From assembly GCA_000384935.1 (NCBI GenBank), contig ARRA01000007.1, positions 1 through 64,000 on the forward strand: a stretch of DNA of 64,000 nt. Reading direction: 5' to 3'. The notes under the pieces were generated by a model, which ran no database searches, was not told the origin of the DNA, and saw only the letters and a list, made by a program, of their open reading frames with translations. The DNA comes from a gamma proteobacterium SCGC AAA076-P13 (GTDB lineage: Bacteria; Pseudomonadota; Gammaproteobacteria; Magnimaribacterales; D2472). A program made the translations under genes and the position numbers. Positions 34,788-44,314 of the stretch are shown here, piece by piece (within the stretch, counting starts at the first letter, position 1; the number at the start of each line of letters is the position of its first letter).

Positions 34788-35513
34788 TTATCTAATTACA
34801 ACACCACTAAAATCTGCTGTATTACATGTAAAACTATCAACATACATATTTGCATATTCAGAATCCATGAACTTTCCAAGTGCATAATCTTTATCACTTT
34901 GATCTGCCCATAAGTCCAGCCAAACAAAGTCAGCTTTAGGATCTGTATCAAACATAGGGTTCAAGAGGACATTCCAATATGTATCGCTCCAAACAGTAGA
35001 ATCAACAGCATTTTTAAATTCTTTAAGGTTAGAGGAGTCACTACCTTCATTATAGTTACAAAAATGAAATCTATTCAAAAAAGACCCTGAGTTATTTTCA
35101 ACTCTAGGCTGAGCAACATCAGTGACCTCAAATGGGAAAACATTTTCTATACTAAAGCTCATTATTCCATTTATTGACTCTGCCCAATTATCTTGAGCTC
35201 CACTAGAGTTCCACCAATCCCATCCAGCATTTCTTGCTGACATTGAAGGCCATCTCATGACCCATATAAAATCAAAACCGTCATTAGATTGGCTAGGGGT
35301 AAGTATGTTTGCACCCAGCATGTCCATCCCCGATTCTGTGATAACAACATTCCATTCATTAATTAATTTCGCTAGATTTTCTGAATTAAAGTCTGGTCCT
35401 GCGTTATGCCAAACATATTCAACTATAGGTTTTTCTTGTTGTCCTTGCATGTCTGACTGAGAGCAAGAGATTATAAATATTGAGGTAAGTGTTAAGAGTG
35501 TTATTTTTTTCAT
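34788..35513 (-). CDS. Lipoprotein with a duplicated alpha/beta domain, unknown function
   Basis: The 241-residue product has a lipoprotein signal ending in FIISC. The mature part looks like two copies of one domain of about 105 residues: WHNAGPDFNSENLAKLINEW with FDFIWVMRWPSMSARNAGW in the first half, and FCNYNEGSDSSNLKEFKNAV with ADFVWLDLWADQSDKDYAL in the second. This pattern suggests a dimeric alpha-beta barrel folded from a tandem repeat. It is rich in Trp and Asp. I do not recognise a named family. Its stop lies 4 bp from the tRNA-Gly CCA end on the other strand. Confidence 0.6.
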   Translation of the reverse strand: MKKITLLTLTSIFIISCSQSDMQGQQEKPIVEYVWHNAGPDFNSENLAKLINEWNVVITESGMDMLGANILTPSQSNDGFDFIWVMRWPSMSARNAGWDWWNSSGAQDNWAESINGIMSFSIENVFPFEVTDVAQPRVENNSGSFLNRFHFCNYNEGSDSSNLKEFKNAVDSTVWSDTYWNVLLNPMFDTDPKADFVWLDLWADQSDKDYALGKFMDSEYANMYVDSFTCNTADFSGVVIR

Positions 35514-35576
35514 GATTTATTTTTTTTGTTAATGGTTAATCTTCATTCACCTATTTATACCACAAAAAATAAAAAT

Positions 35577-35607
35577 ATAAAAAAAGCAGACTATAAAGCC
35601 TGCTTTT
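35577..35607 (-). terminator. Intrinsic terminator after the prepilin peptidase gene
   Basis: On the minus strand AAAAGCAG and CTGCTTTT form an eight-pair stem (35607-35600 with 35589-35582) around a ten-base loop, followed by further T residues. It lies 46 bp beyond the stop of the minus-strand prepilin peptidase gene. The rest of 35514-35652 shows nothing else I can name. Confidence 0.75.
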
Positions 35608-35652
35608 AGTGACCTAGGGGAAATGAATTAAGAGGGCATTCAAAGGTCTTAT

Positions 35653-36453
35653 TTATAAGACAATAAGAATATCTATTAGTTCATAAAAACTTAAAATTAC
35701 ATACATAAATAATCCACAAATAAGACCTGAGCCCAGTGGAATTTCATCTGATGTAGACTTTTTTCTCTGCATGAAATAGATTATTAATGAAGATAGTGAT
35801 CCAAATAATAATACTAATGGTAGGTAAAAAGGCCCTATAAGCGCTCCAATACCACCGAATAAAATAAAATCTCCACCTCCTATACCATCCTTCTTCCTAA
35901 AAAATTTATAAACAGCATTTACAAGCCATAGCGAAAAGAATCCAACCATAAAACCATAAAAAATATATAAAGCAGGGGTGACATTAAAATATGAACTTTG
36001 TTCTGAAATGAATAAACCAAAGAACATATTTGAAATCAGGCTAATAAAAATAAATAAAATATTTAAAGAGAGAGGAAGATAGAAAAATTTGAAATCAAGA
36101 ATAAGAAGAACATAAAGTAGAGTAAAAATAATATAGCTAAATAAAGTTATTTCTGAAAACCCAAAATAATGGAAAATACTTAAACCAACCAATAAATGAA
36201 TAGCTTCATTCATTAGATAAATAAATGAAATTTTATTATTGCAAAAAGTACACTTACCATAATTTAAAAGATAACCAATCAAGGGGATAAGATTTTTATT
36301 TGATAATGTATGTTTGCACTGCGGGCAATGAGATCTTGGATAAAATAAATTAATTTCTTTGTTACCAAACTCCATTAAAGGCAATCTATAAATTAATACA
36401 GACGAAAAGCTACCAATTGATAAGAATAGAATTGATAATATAAATTCATGCAT
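35653..36453 (-). CDS. Prepilin peptidase / leader methyltransferase (GspO/PilD)
   Basis: This is the polytopic aspartic protease that cleaves the leader of type II secretion pseudopilins and methylates the new N-terminus. A cytoplasmic zinc region with two CxxC pairs (HCPQCKHTL and KCTFCNNK) follows the first helix. The catalytic aspartates should be those in LILDFKFFYLP and in GIGGGDFILF (GxGD). Length (266 aa) is normal. It lies about 9 kb before the gsp cluster and is the likely processing enzyme for GspG-K. No pilBC genes are beside it, in contrast to the common pilD context. It follows a small membrane-peptide ORF and ggt on the same strand. Confidence 0.92.
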   Translation of the reverse strand: MHEFILSILFLSIGSFSSVLIYRLPLMEFGNKEINLFYPRSHCPQCKHTLSNKNLIPLIGYLLNYGKCTFCNNKISFIYLMNEAIHLLVGLSIFHYFGFSEITLFSYIIFTLLYVLLILDFKFFYLPLSLNILFIFISLISNMFFGLFISEQSSYFNVTPALYIFYGFMVGFFSLWLVNAVYKFFRKKDGIGGGDFILFGGIGALIGPFYLPLVLLFGSLSSLIIYFMQRKKSTSDEIPLGSGLICGLFMYVILSFYELIDILIVL

Positions 36454-36465
36454 TGAGTTGCAGAG

Positions 36466-36555
36466 TTATTTTTTTCTAGTTATATAAAAACAAAAAAATA
36501 ATAATAGAAGTGCTGGAATAGCATAGGCACCTATAACAAGTAATTTATCAATCAT
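36466..36555 (-). CDS. 29-residue single-pass membrane peptide
   Basis: This short ORF starts with an ATG that overlaps the ggt stop (ATGA) and has AGGAG 7 bases upstream, a strong ribosome site. The product has a polar start (MIDK), one hydrophobic helix (LLVIGAYAIPALLLLFFCFY) and a basic end (ITRKK). Tight coupling to ggt and a location 12 bp before the prepilin peptidase gene argue that it is translated. I know no family for it; it could be a small accessory or anchoring protein. Confidence 0.6.
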   Translation of the reverse strand: MIDKLLVIGAYAIPALLLLFFCFYITRKK

Positions 36556-38294
36556 TTAATATCTCCTGAAGCATAACTATCGGGTCTTCTGAAATCACCA
36601 TATCCATAGTAAGAACCATTTTTTTTCATAATTAACTGTAAATTAGTTTGAGGTTCAATTATTTTTATATTGTAACCCGCATCCAACAACCATTTTTTAG
36701 AATTCTCTTCAATATTAAATTCTATTTGAAGTAAGTCGGGTTGCCATTGATGATGAACTCTTCTCGCCTTAATTGCATCTTCCACATTCATATCAAAATC
36801 TACCATATTTAAAATTGATTGAAGAACTGCTGAAATAATTTTTGCGCCACCCGGTGATCCAGTTGTAAAGTAAAAATCGCCATCTTTAAAACCTATTGTT
36901 GGAGTCATTGAGCTTAATGGTCTTTTATTTGGAATAATCTCGTTTGCTTTTGCTCCAAGGAGTCCATATTGGTTTGGAACCCCTGGAGATACTGAGAAGT
37001 CATCCATCTCATTATTCATCAAGATCCCAGTTCCCTTGATAACAACGCCCGATCCAAAGCTTGAATTTAATGTATAAGTTGATGAGACAATATTTCCATG
37101 ACTATCTACAACTGAGAAATGTGTAGTTTCATTACTTTCAGTATCTAAGTAGTTGCCTGGTTTAATTTTAGTTGATGGCATAACTTTGCCAATTTCTATT
37201 TTATTAAAGATGTTATTAGCATAGGCTTTGCTTGAAAGATTTTTTATCGGAACATTAAAATAGTCAGGGTCACCTAGATATTTTGATCTATCTGCATATG
37301 CGTACTTCATAACTTCACCTAGAACATTAATATATTCTTTTGAGTTATGACCTAAAGAATGCAGATCAAAGTTTTCAAGAATATTGAGCATTTGTATTAT
37401 GTGAACTCCGCCGGAGGATGGAGGAGGCATTGTCACAATTTTTGTATTTCTATACTCAGATACTAAAGGATCCCGCCACTTAGGTTCATATTCCTCTAGG
37501 TCTTTGATGGAGATTATTCCACCATTCTTACTCATGTCATCTGCAATTTTTTTAGCAACAGACCCTTTATAAAAACCGTCACGTCCCTTATCTGCAATGA
37601 CAGATAGGGTTTTAGCTAAATCGACCTGAACAAATAACTCACCATTAAATATTGGATACTGTTTCTGAAATATATTTTTTGTTTCCTCAAAAACTGAAAG
37701 TTTTGCATTATATTTAATTAGCATATCTGACATATAGGGTGAAATTTCAAAACCATCTGATGCGAATTTTATTGCAGGCCTTAATAACTTCTCCCACTCC
37801 ATTGATCCAAATTTTTGATGAACAGCCCACATACCTGCAACTGTTCCAGGAACTCCGCTTGATAAATAACCTAAAGTTGATTTATTTGGAATCACAGTAC
37901 CATTTTCATCTAAATACATGTCTTTGGTTGATAATAATGGCGCTTTTTCTCTGTAATCAATTGCATAATTCTTCTTTGATTTAATGTCATGAAGGACCAT
38001 AAACCCTCCGCCGCCTATATTTCCAGCCCTTGGAAGTACAACAGCCAAAGTGAAGCTAATAGCAATAGCAGCGTCATATGCATTACCACCCTGATTTAAA
38101 ATATCTTCACCCACTTTTGTTGCAAGATAGTGTTGAGTAGTTACCATTCCATTGGAGCCAAACGCAATCATTTTTTGTTCTGGGATGTATTTAGCCGGAT
38201 TTACTGTTCCTATTGCAGTAAATGATTGAGTTGATAAAGTTGAGCAAAATACCGTTGCTAGAATAATAGAATATATTTTATTTAAATTTATCAT
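36552..38294 (-). CDS. ggt: Gamma-glutamyltransferase
   Basis: This exported N-terminal nucleophile hydrolase cleaves gamma-glutamyl bonds of glutathione and related peptides. The precursor (580 aa, signal peptide in the first ~25 residues) is cut itself into large and small subunits before the catalytic threonine. Here that residue is T390 in the segment SNETTHFSVVD. Other motifs are GNIGGGGFMVLHD, GVPGTVAGMW, MPPPSSGGVHI and TGSPGGAKII (oxyanion region). Length agrees with E. coli Ggt (580). It is 3 bp after the acyl-CoA synthetase gene on the same strand. Confidence 0.95.
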   Translation of the reverse strand: MINLNKIYSIILATVFCSTLSTQSFTAIGTVNPAKYIPEQKMIAFGSNGMVTTQHYLATKVGEDILNQGGNAYDAAIAISFTLAVVLPRAGNIGGGGFMVLHDIKSKKNYAIDYREKAPLLSTKDMYLDENGTVIPNKSTLGYLSSGVPGTVAGMWAVHQKFGSMEWEKLLRPAIKFASDGFEISPYMSDMLIKYNAKLSVFEETKNIFQKQYPIFNGELFVQVDLAKTLSVIADKGRDGFYKGSVAKKIADDMSKNGGIISIKDLEEYEPKWRDPLVSEYRNTKIVTMPPPSSGGVHIIQMLNILENFDLHSLGHNSKEYINVLGEVMKYAYADRSKYLGDPDYFNVPIKNLSSKAYANNIFNKIEIGKVMPSTKIKPGNYLDTESNETTHFSVVDSHGNIVSSTYTLNSSFGSGVVIKGTGILMNNEMDDFSVSPGVPNQYGLLGAKANEIIPNKRPLSSMTPTIGFKDGDFYFTTGSPGGAKIISAVLQSILNMVDFDMNVEDAIKARRVHHQWQPDLLQIEFNIEENSKKWLLDAGYNIKIIEPQTNLQLIMKKNGSYYGYGDFRRPDSYASGDIK

Positions 38295-38297
38295 GTT

Positions 38298-39935
38298 TTA
38301 ACTCTCTGCTATTTCTAGGGCCCATTTATAATCTGCTTTTCCGTTAGGAGCTCTTTTTACCTCATCAACAAACTTTATCATTTTTGGAAGTTTATACCCT
38401 GATAAATGATTCCTAGTATTTTTTATTAAATCATCAAAAAGTATTTCTTTATTTTTTTCAAATGATGCAACAGCGACAACCTTTTGACCAAATTTTTCAT
38501 CATCTATGCCTACCACCAAGCAATCATATATATTCGAATCGAGCTTTATTGCTTCTTCAACCTCTTCTGGGTAAATTTTTTCACCTGCTGAGTTTATACA
38601 ATTACTACCTCTTCCAAGAAGTGTGATGCTGCCATCAGATTCGACCATGGCGTAGTCTCCAGGAAAGCTGTATCTGATTCCATCAAAATCTTTAAATGTT
38701 AATGCAGATTTTTCTGGATCTTTGTAATAACCTATAGGAACTAAACCACTTGTTCCAATTTTTCCTCTTACACCTGATCCAGGTTCAACAAGCTTATTTT
38801 CATCACTTAAAACTATAACATTGCTATTCATTTTAAATTTTGCTGTTTGTGCAGGCTTATCTCTTGAAGACATTGATGAGCCCATGCCGCCCTCACTTGA
38901 GCCCATTGAATCAAATAAATTCATATCATGATGCTTAAGAAGACCTTCTTTTACCTTTGCACTCCAAATGACACCACTCGAGATTAGTGTTTGCAAGCTT
39001 GAAATGTCATAGGGTTTATTCTGATCTTTTGCTTTATCAAGTTCAGCAAGAATTGGTTTTGCAAATGCGTCACCAACAATAACCATTGTTTTTGCTTTTG
39101 AAGTTTTTACTTGATTAAGGAGTAATTCTGGATCAAGTCCAAGACTAGGGACAGTAATGATTGTGCCTCCAAGAACATGAGTAAGAAAACCACCTAAAAA
39201 CATTCCTGTTCCATGCATTAAAGGGCAGGCTATAAGGCAGCTATTCAATAGATTATTTTTATCCATTTTCTTAAGTATAGGCTCAAGTTTTAATAGATTG
39301 TCTCTATTTCTAACATCAGGAACTTCATACCCTTGTTGTTTTAATGTGCCAAACATAGAAGTTGCAAAACCTCCATGAGTATACATAACACCTTTAGGCA
39401 TACCTGTGGTTCCACCTGTATAAATCATATAAGTATTATCTTCACTTCTTATGATTCTTTCCATCTGCTGATGTTGATTAAGTATGTCGTTATATTTAAT
39501 AGCAAATGGGAGATCTTTAATAGAATCATTACCAACCTGAATCCACGTTTTAATATTTGGAAGTTCTTTTACAATTTCTTCAACTTGATCTGCATAGCAT
39601 GATTGAAAAAAAATTGCTTCGGCGTCTGAGTTATCAAGAAGATAAATCAATTCTGCAGACTTATATCTATAGTTAACATTTATTGGCACTCCCATAACTT
39701 TAAAAGTTGCAAACTGTGCTTCGAGGTACTCATTGCTATTATGAAGATATAGACCAACTTTTGAGTCTTCCTTAATACCTTGTGAATATAAAAAAGATGC
39801 TAACTTTGCTGAATCTTGTTCGTACTCTCTCCATGTCTTCTTATTCTCACCGCAAACTATTGCTATACGATTAGGAATAATATCTGAAACATGTTCCCAA
39901 ATATTTGCAAAATGTAGATCGTGAGAATTAAGCAT
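38298..39935 (-). CDS. Acyl-CoA synthetase (AMP-forming), first of a divergent pair
   Basis: This ANL-superfamily ligase activates a carboxylic acid with ATP and CoA. The P-loop is YTGGTTGMPKGVMYTHGG, and the A5, A8 and A10 regions appear as DSMGSSEGG, LLGRGSNCINSAGEKIYPEEVE and RAPNGKADY with the catalytic lysine. The sequence is nearer to the FadD3-like synthetases than to classical FadD, but chain length or ring specificity cannot be read. Length (545 aa) is usual. It is divergent from a second synthetase across about 85 bp. Confidence 0.88.
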   Translation of the reverse strand: MLNSHDLHFANIWEHVSDIIPNRIAIVCGENKKTWREYEQDSAKLASFLYSQGIKEDSKVGLYLHNSNEYLEAQFATFKVMGVPINVNYRYKSAELIYLLDNSDAEAIFFQSCYADQVEEIVKELPNIKTWIQVGNDSIKDLPFAIKYNDILNQHQQMERIIRSEDNTYMIYTGGTTGMPKGVMYTHGGFATSMFGTLKQQGYEVPDVRNRDNLLKLEPILKKMDKNNLLNSCLIACPLMHGTGMFLGGFLTHVLGGTIITVPSLGLDPELLLNQVKTSKAKTMVIVGDAFAKPILAELDKAKDQNKPYDISSLQTLISSGVIWSAKVKEGLLKHHDMNLFDSMGSSEGGMGSSMSSRDKPAQTAKFKMNSNVIVLSDENKLVEPGSGVRGKIGTSGLVPIGYYKDPEKSALTFKDFDGIRYSFPGDYAMVESDGSITLLGRGSNCINSAGEKIYPEEVEEAIKLDSNIYDCLVVGIDDEKFGQKVVAVASFEKNKEILFDDLIKNTRNHLSGYKLPKMIKFVDEVKRAPNGKADYKWALEIAES

Positions 39936-40020
39936 AATTAAGTTTATTTTTTATAAATTGAATGGCTATAATAACTTTTCTGATAGTAAAATAAATAACT
40001 TTAAATAAATATACAAAAAC

Positions 40021-41715
40021 ATGAATATGAATGATATCTATAATGAGGTTCTTAAATCTCAAACTGCTCCAGGCCAACTTTTTGAAACTAAAGATGTAAT
40101 AAACGACCAAGGAGTAACATTTAAAGAGTATGTTCATTTTCCGGATAGCCTAAGAGGTTTTTTAGATTTTGGGCTAGCTCATGGAGATAAAGACTGGCTT
40201 GTATATGAAGGCGAAAGATTTACATATAAAGAAGTTTTCGAAAAAAGTGCTCAGTTAGGTAATGCATTAATTGATGCTGGAATTGAAAAAGGAGATAGAG
40301 TTGCAATTTGTATGCAAAATAATCCTGAGTATGTTTTTTCTTACCTTGGCATTCTGGGTATTGGCGCTGTTTGCGTTCCATTAAATTCCTGGTGGGTGCC
40401 CTCTGAAGTTATATATGGACTTGAACATTCTGATGCTAAATTATTAATCGCCGATGAAAGACGATTAAAAGGTCTTGAGTCTTTACCAAAAATTAAAAAA
40501 ATCTCTACAACATATGCACCAGATGATTCCTTTATATTATTTAATGACTTTATCAATGGTCATGGTTCTAGTTTCCCAGAAATAAATATTGAAAGAAATG
40601 ATAACGCAACTATTTATTATACCTCTGGCTCCACAGGTAGACCAAAAGGGGTACTTTCATCACAGAAAGGAGTAATAGCAACTATGTTTAGCTGGGGCTG
40701 CTATTCTGCTGTCACTGGAGAGGTTGCAAAAATGAATGACCCAGATGCCACTCCTGTGGTGGGTCCTGATCTTGCTATTCTTCATTGCGTGCCTCTTTTT
40801 CATGTCACTGGGAGCCACGCTGGGCTATTAATGTCTATATTGGCTGGTAGAAAAATAGTAATGATGAGGAAATGGGATGCTGGCCATGCACTTAAGTTAA
40901 TAGAAGATGAAAAAATATCAGATATAACTGGTGTTCCAACTCAAACCTGGGAATTACTCAACCATCCAGATAGGCTAAATTATGATTTATCAAGCTTAAA
41001 AACTCTTGGCGGCGGAGGTGGCCCAAGGCCGGCAGAGCATGTTAAGTTGCTTGATGAGGAGTTTGAAGGCAGGCCAGGTATTGGCTATGGCTTATCTGAA
41101 ACTAATGCGTGCGGGACTCTAGGAAATGGAGATGAGTATATTAACAACCCATCATCAGCTGGCAGGGTAGTTCCTCCTGTCACAGAGATCAGAATTATTG
41201 ATGACGAATGGAATGACGTTGAGGAAGGTGGCTTGGGTGAAATAGCTATTAAATCTATGGCAAATATGGTTTGTTATTGGAAGAATCCAGAAGCTACTAA
41301 GGAATGTATAAATGATGATGGTTGGTTCAAGACAGGCGACTTGGGTAAATTTGACGGACCATTTTTATATATTATAGACAGAGTTAAAGATATGGTTATT
41401 AGAGGGGGTGAAAACATTGCATGCCCTGAAGTTGAAGGAGCAATATACGAACACTCAGATATTCTTGAAGCATGTGTATTTGGGATACCTGACGAAAGGC
41501 TGGGTGAGATTTTATGTGCTTCAATTGTATTAAGAGATAATAAAGTCATGACATCAGAAGATCTAAAGTTATTTTTGGCAGATAAATTAGCTGCCTTTAA
41601 AATACCGCTACAAATTTATTTTTCTGATTCTATATTACCGCGACTGGCTTCTGGAAAATTTGATAAGCCATTGCTTAGAAAAGAATTTTCAAGCAAATTT
41701 GAAAAAACTCTTTAA
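40021..41715 (+). CDS. Acyl-CoA synthetase (AMP-forming), second of a divergent pair
   Basis: This is another ANL-family ligase (564 aa), only distantly similar to its neighbour. The P-loop is IYYTSGSTGRPKGVLSSQKG. GYGLSETNACGT forms the A5 motif, WFKTGDLGKF the A7 motif, IIDRVKDMVIRGGENIACPEVE the hinge (A8) and LASGKFDKPLLR the A10 lysine region. It resembles long- or medium-chain fatty-acid CoA ligases. It ends 49 bp before phoB, with no evident terminator between them. Confidence 0.88.
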   Translation: MNMNDIYNEVLKSQTAPGQLFETKDVINDQGVTFKEYVHFPDSLRGFLDFGLAHGDKDWLVYEGERFTYKEVFEKSAQLGNALIDAGIEKGDRVAICMQNNPEYVFSYLGILGIGAVCVPLNSWWVPSEVIYGLEHSDAKLLIADERRLKGLESLPKIKKISTTYAPDDSFILFNDFINGHGSSFPEINIERNDNATIYYTSGSTGRPKGVLSSQKGVIATMFSWGCYSAVTGEVAKMNDPDATPVVGPDLAILHCVPLFHVTGSHAGLLMSILAGRKIVMMRKWDAGHALKLIEDEKISDITGVPTQTWELLNHPDRLNYDLSSLKTLGGGGGPRPAEHVKLLDEEFEGRPGIGYGLSETNACGTLGNGDEYINNPSSAGRVVPPVTEIRIIDDEWNDVEEGGLGEIAIKSMANMVCYWKNPEATKECINDDGWFKTGDLGKFDGPFLYIIDRVKDMVIRGGENIACPEVEGAIYEHSDILEACVFGIPDERLGEILCASIVLRDNKVMTSEDLKLFLADKLAAFKIPLQIYFSDSILPRLASGKFDKPLLRKEFSSKFEKTL

Positions 41716-41764
41716 ATATTCTGCAAAAAGAGTATAAATATTGCTGTGATTATTAAATATTACT

Positions 41765-42457
41765 ATGTCTAAAAAAATTCTAATCATTGAAGATGAACCT
41801 GATATTCGAAAGACAATTGAATACAATCTTGCAAGAGAAGGCTTCGAAATCTATACCGCAGCATCAATTGGAGAGGGCAGATCAATTCTTAATGATTCAT
41901 TCGCGTTACTAGTTTTAGATCTGATGCTTCCAGATGGCTCTGGTTTAGATTTATGTAGAGAAATTAAATCTAATAAAACCTTATCAAATATTCCTATTGT
42001 TATATTGACAGCAAAAGATGACGAGGTAGACAAAGTGGTTGGTTTTGAGCTGGGTGCAGATGATTATGTAACTAAACCTTTTAGTGTTCGAGAGTTAATT
42101 CTAAGAATTAAAGCCATCTTAAAAAGAGGTAATAAAGAAACTCATGAAACAGTAGAAATAGAACGTCAATTTGGAGATCTTGTTATTGATGTAGACTCTC
42201 ATGAGGTTTTTGTTAACAAAGAGCAAGTAGTATTGACTGCCTTGGAGTTTAGATTATTAAAACAACTTATTGACAGAAGGGGTAGAGTTCAGTCAAGAGA
42301 CCAACTTCTTTCAGATGTATGGGGTTATAGCTCAGATGTAACAACAAGAACTGTTGATACGCACATAAAAAGGCTTCGAGAAAAACTCGGATCAATGGGA
42401 AAATATGTGCAAACGATCAGAGGAGTTGGTTATAAATTTTCTAGAACGCCTGAGTAA
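41765..42457 (+). CDS. phoB: Phosphate-response regulator PhoB
   Basis: This OmpR-type response regulator has a receiver domain (residues 1-120, phosphoacceptor D52 in LLVLDLMLPDGSG, lysine in VTKPF) and a winged-helix DNA-binding domain (about 130-228, ALEFRLLKQLIDRRGRVQS and TRTVDTHIKRLREKLG). The effector domain and pairing with a PAS-containing kinase fit PhoB well. When phosphorylated by PhoR it should bind the Pho box at 44255-44283. It is 5 bp ahead of phoR. Confidence 0.92.
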   Translation: MSKKILIIEDEPDIRKTIEYNLAREGFEIYTAASIGEGRSILNDSFALLVLDLMLPDGSGLDLCREIKSNKTLSNIPIVILTAKDDEVDKVVGFELGADDYVTKPFSVRELILRIKAILKRGNKETHETVEIERQFGDLVIDVDSHEVFVNKEQVVLTALEFRLLKQLIDRRGRVQSRDQLLSDVWGYSSDVTTRTVDTHIKRLREKLGSMGKYVQTIRGVGYKFSRTPE

Positions 42458-42462
42458 AATAT

Positions 42463-44223
42463 ATGGGAATTAGATCCCGGATATTTTTAATTGTTTTCCT
42501 GTTATTAACAGTAAGCATTGCAATTACATATGTGGTTGCTGAGAGAGACCTAACTAGAACTTTTAAACTTCAAATAGTTGATGAACTAGAAAAACAAGCC
42601 AACCTTCTTGTTGCCTCAGTTGATAATCTCAATAAATTTTCTAATATAAATGATGCAGATAATGCAGCTAATGAATTAGGCAAAGCTTCAAATTCAAGAG
42701 TAACATTTATAACTAATAATGGTGACGTAATTGGTGATTCGCAACTAGAAATAGAGCAAATATCATCTCTTGATAATCATGCTTCAAGAGAGGAGTTTGT
42801 TGATGCCTTAAAAAACGGAAATGGGTGGTCGTCGAGGTACAGTAATACCCTTAATCAAGATCTTCTATATTTTGCAATTAAAGACAACCAAGAAATCAAC
42901 CCTAATATAATTAGAGTTGCAGTGCCTTTAAATTATCTGGATAAAATAACAGATACATTAGGTCTATCTGTTATTTTGCTATTTGCAGTTGTATTTATTG
43001 TGTCAATTATAGCAAGTGGTGTTGCTGCCAATTTTCTATATTCAAATATTCAGGATTTAGCTGAAGCGGCTAATAGTATCTCTAAAGGTGTTCTTAAAAA
43101 TGATAATTTGAAATTATTACCAACTCAAAGAGTTGATGAATTTGGCACGGTTGCCCGATCAATATCTCAAATATCTGAAGATTTAAAAAATCAAATAAAA
43201 ATGATTGCTAAACAAAGAGATCAATTTGGTTTAGTTTTAGATGATCTTGGAGAGGGTATTATTGTAACTAATAAAAAAGGTGACGTTGTTTTTACCAATG
43301 AGCAAGCATCAATTATTTTACATATAGACGATTTATCAAATACAAATATAAAAAAATTAGATATTCCAGCTCTTAATTATCTTTTTAAGAGAGTAAAAAA
43401 TAAAAAAAGTGCAGATATTGAATTTGAAATTGAAATAGATAACAAAAATACTCAATGGGTTCTTGGTTCAATGAATCAATCTAAGACCACTGGAGAATTT
43501 ATTTTAGTTGTTCATGATATAACCCAACTTCGTCAGCTTAACTCAATGAGAAGAGATTTTATATCGAACTTATCTCATGAATTAAGAACCCCTGTGAGTG
43601 TTATTAGGGCAAATTCCGAAACTCTGCTTGATGGCGCATTAGAAAATAAAAAGGATGCAAAGGTATTTGCTAAAGCCATCTTACATAACTCTGAAAGATT
43701 GTCGTTAATGGTTTCCGATTTAATAGATTTATCAAGAATTGAATATGGCGACTTGAAACTTAATATTGTTCCGATCGATCTTGATAGTTTTATCGAACCT
43801 TTTATTTTATCCATGGAAAGCCTCACAAAAAAGAAGGGCATTAATCTTACATACAAGCCAGCACATAAAACAAAAATTAAAGCTGATGTTCAGGCACTTG
43901 AAAGAATTTTAACTAATTTGATTGATAACGCCTTCAAGTACTCTCCTGAAGAATCTTTCATTGAGATCTCTACCAAGCAAGATGATAATAATGTAAGAGT
44001 TATGGTTTCTGATAATGGTATTGGAATTTCTGAAGCTGATAAAGGACATATCTTTGATAGATTTTATAGAGCTGCGTCGGCAAGAGCTTCACACAACAAA
44101 GGAAGTGGTCTAGGGCTGGCTATTGTAAAAAATCTGGTTAATAGTCTAAACGGAGAAGTTGGGGTTTCGTCTGGCTCATCTGAGGGCTCTATTTTTTGGT
44201 TTACATTGCCATCTGGGAAGTAG
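42463..44223 (+). CDS. phoR: Phosphate-regulon sensor kinase PhoR
   Basis: The 586-residue histidine kinase has a membrane helix at about 5-25, a periplasmic loop (26-165), a second helix at about 166-190, HAMP, a PAS domain (about 250-350), HisKA with phospho-acceptor H372 in SNLSHELRTP, and HATPase with NAFKYS, DNGIGIS and GSGLGLAIVKN. E. coli PhoR lacks a sizeable periplasmic loop; here it is ~140 residues, as in PhoR/PnpS of other lineages. No pst genes or phoU are present in the window, so signal input must come from elsewhere. The start follows phoB by 5 bp. Confidence 0.9.
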   Translation: MGIRSRIFLIVFLLLTVSIAITYVVAERDLTRTFKLQIVDELEKQANLLVASVDNLNKFSNINDADNAANELGKASNSRVTFITNNGDVIGDSQLEIEQISSLDNHASREEFVDALKNGNGWSSRYSNTLNQDLLYFAIKDNQEINPNIIRVAVPLNYLDKITDTLGLSVILLFAVVFIVSIIASGVAANFLYSNIQDLAEAANSISKGVLKNDNLKLLPTQRVDEFGTVARSISQISEDLKNQIKMIAKQRDQFGLVLDDLGEGIIVTNKKGDVVFTNEQASIILHIDDLSNTNIKKLDIPALNYLFKRVKNKKSADIEFEIEIDNKNTQWVLGSMNQSKTTGEFILVVHDITQLRQLNSMRRDFISNLSHELRTPVSVIRANSETLLDGALENKKDAKVFAKAILHNSERLSLMVSDLIDLSRIEYGDLKLNIVPIDLDSFIEPFILSMESLTKKKGINLTYKPAHKTKIKADVQALERILTNLIDNAFKYSPEESFIEISTKQDDNNVRVMVSDNGIGISEADKGHIFDRFYRAASARASHNKGSGLGLAIVKNLVNSLNGEVGVSSGSSEGSIFWFTLPSGK

Positions 44224-44254
44224 TTACTTTACTTTTTCTATAAATTATATTATT

Positions 44255-44283
44255 CTGTCACACAAATGTCACATAAGTGTTAC
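44255..44283 (+). promoter_or_regulatory. Three-repeat Pho box
   Basis: CTGTCAC, ATGTCAC and GTGTTAC begin at 44255, 44266 and 44277, exactly 11 bp apart with AT-rich 4-bp spacers. The E. coli consensus is CTGTCAT repeated at 11 bp, so this is a strong PhoB site. It lies 32 bp behind phoR and 31 bp before the small ORF at 44315, and 262 bp before gspC. Its orientation suits activation of the small ORF and possibly of the gsp genes behind it. Confidence 0.85.
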
Positions 44284-44314
44284 ATTAATGAAATACACAT
44301 ACTGGAGTGTTTTG

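Noticed and set aside
41716-41764. Possible Pho box before phoB (CTGTGAT)
   Set aside because: Only one partial unit is present with no second copy at 11 bp, so autoregulation at this place is not supported.
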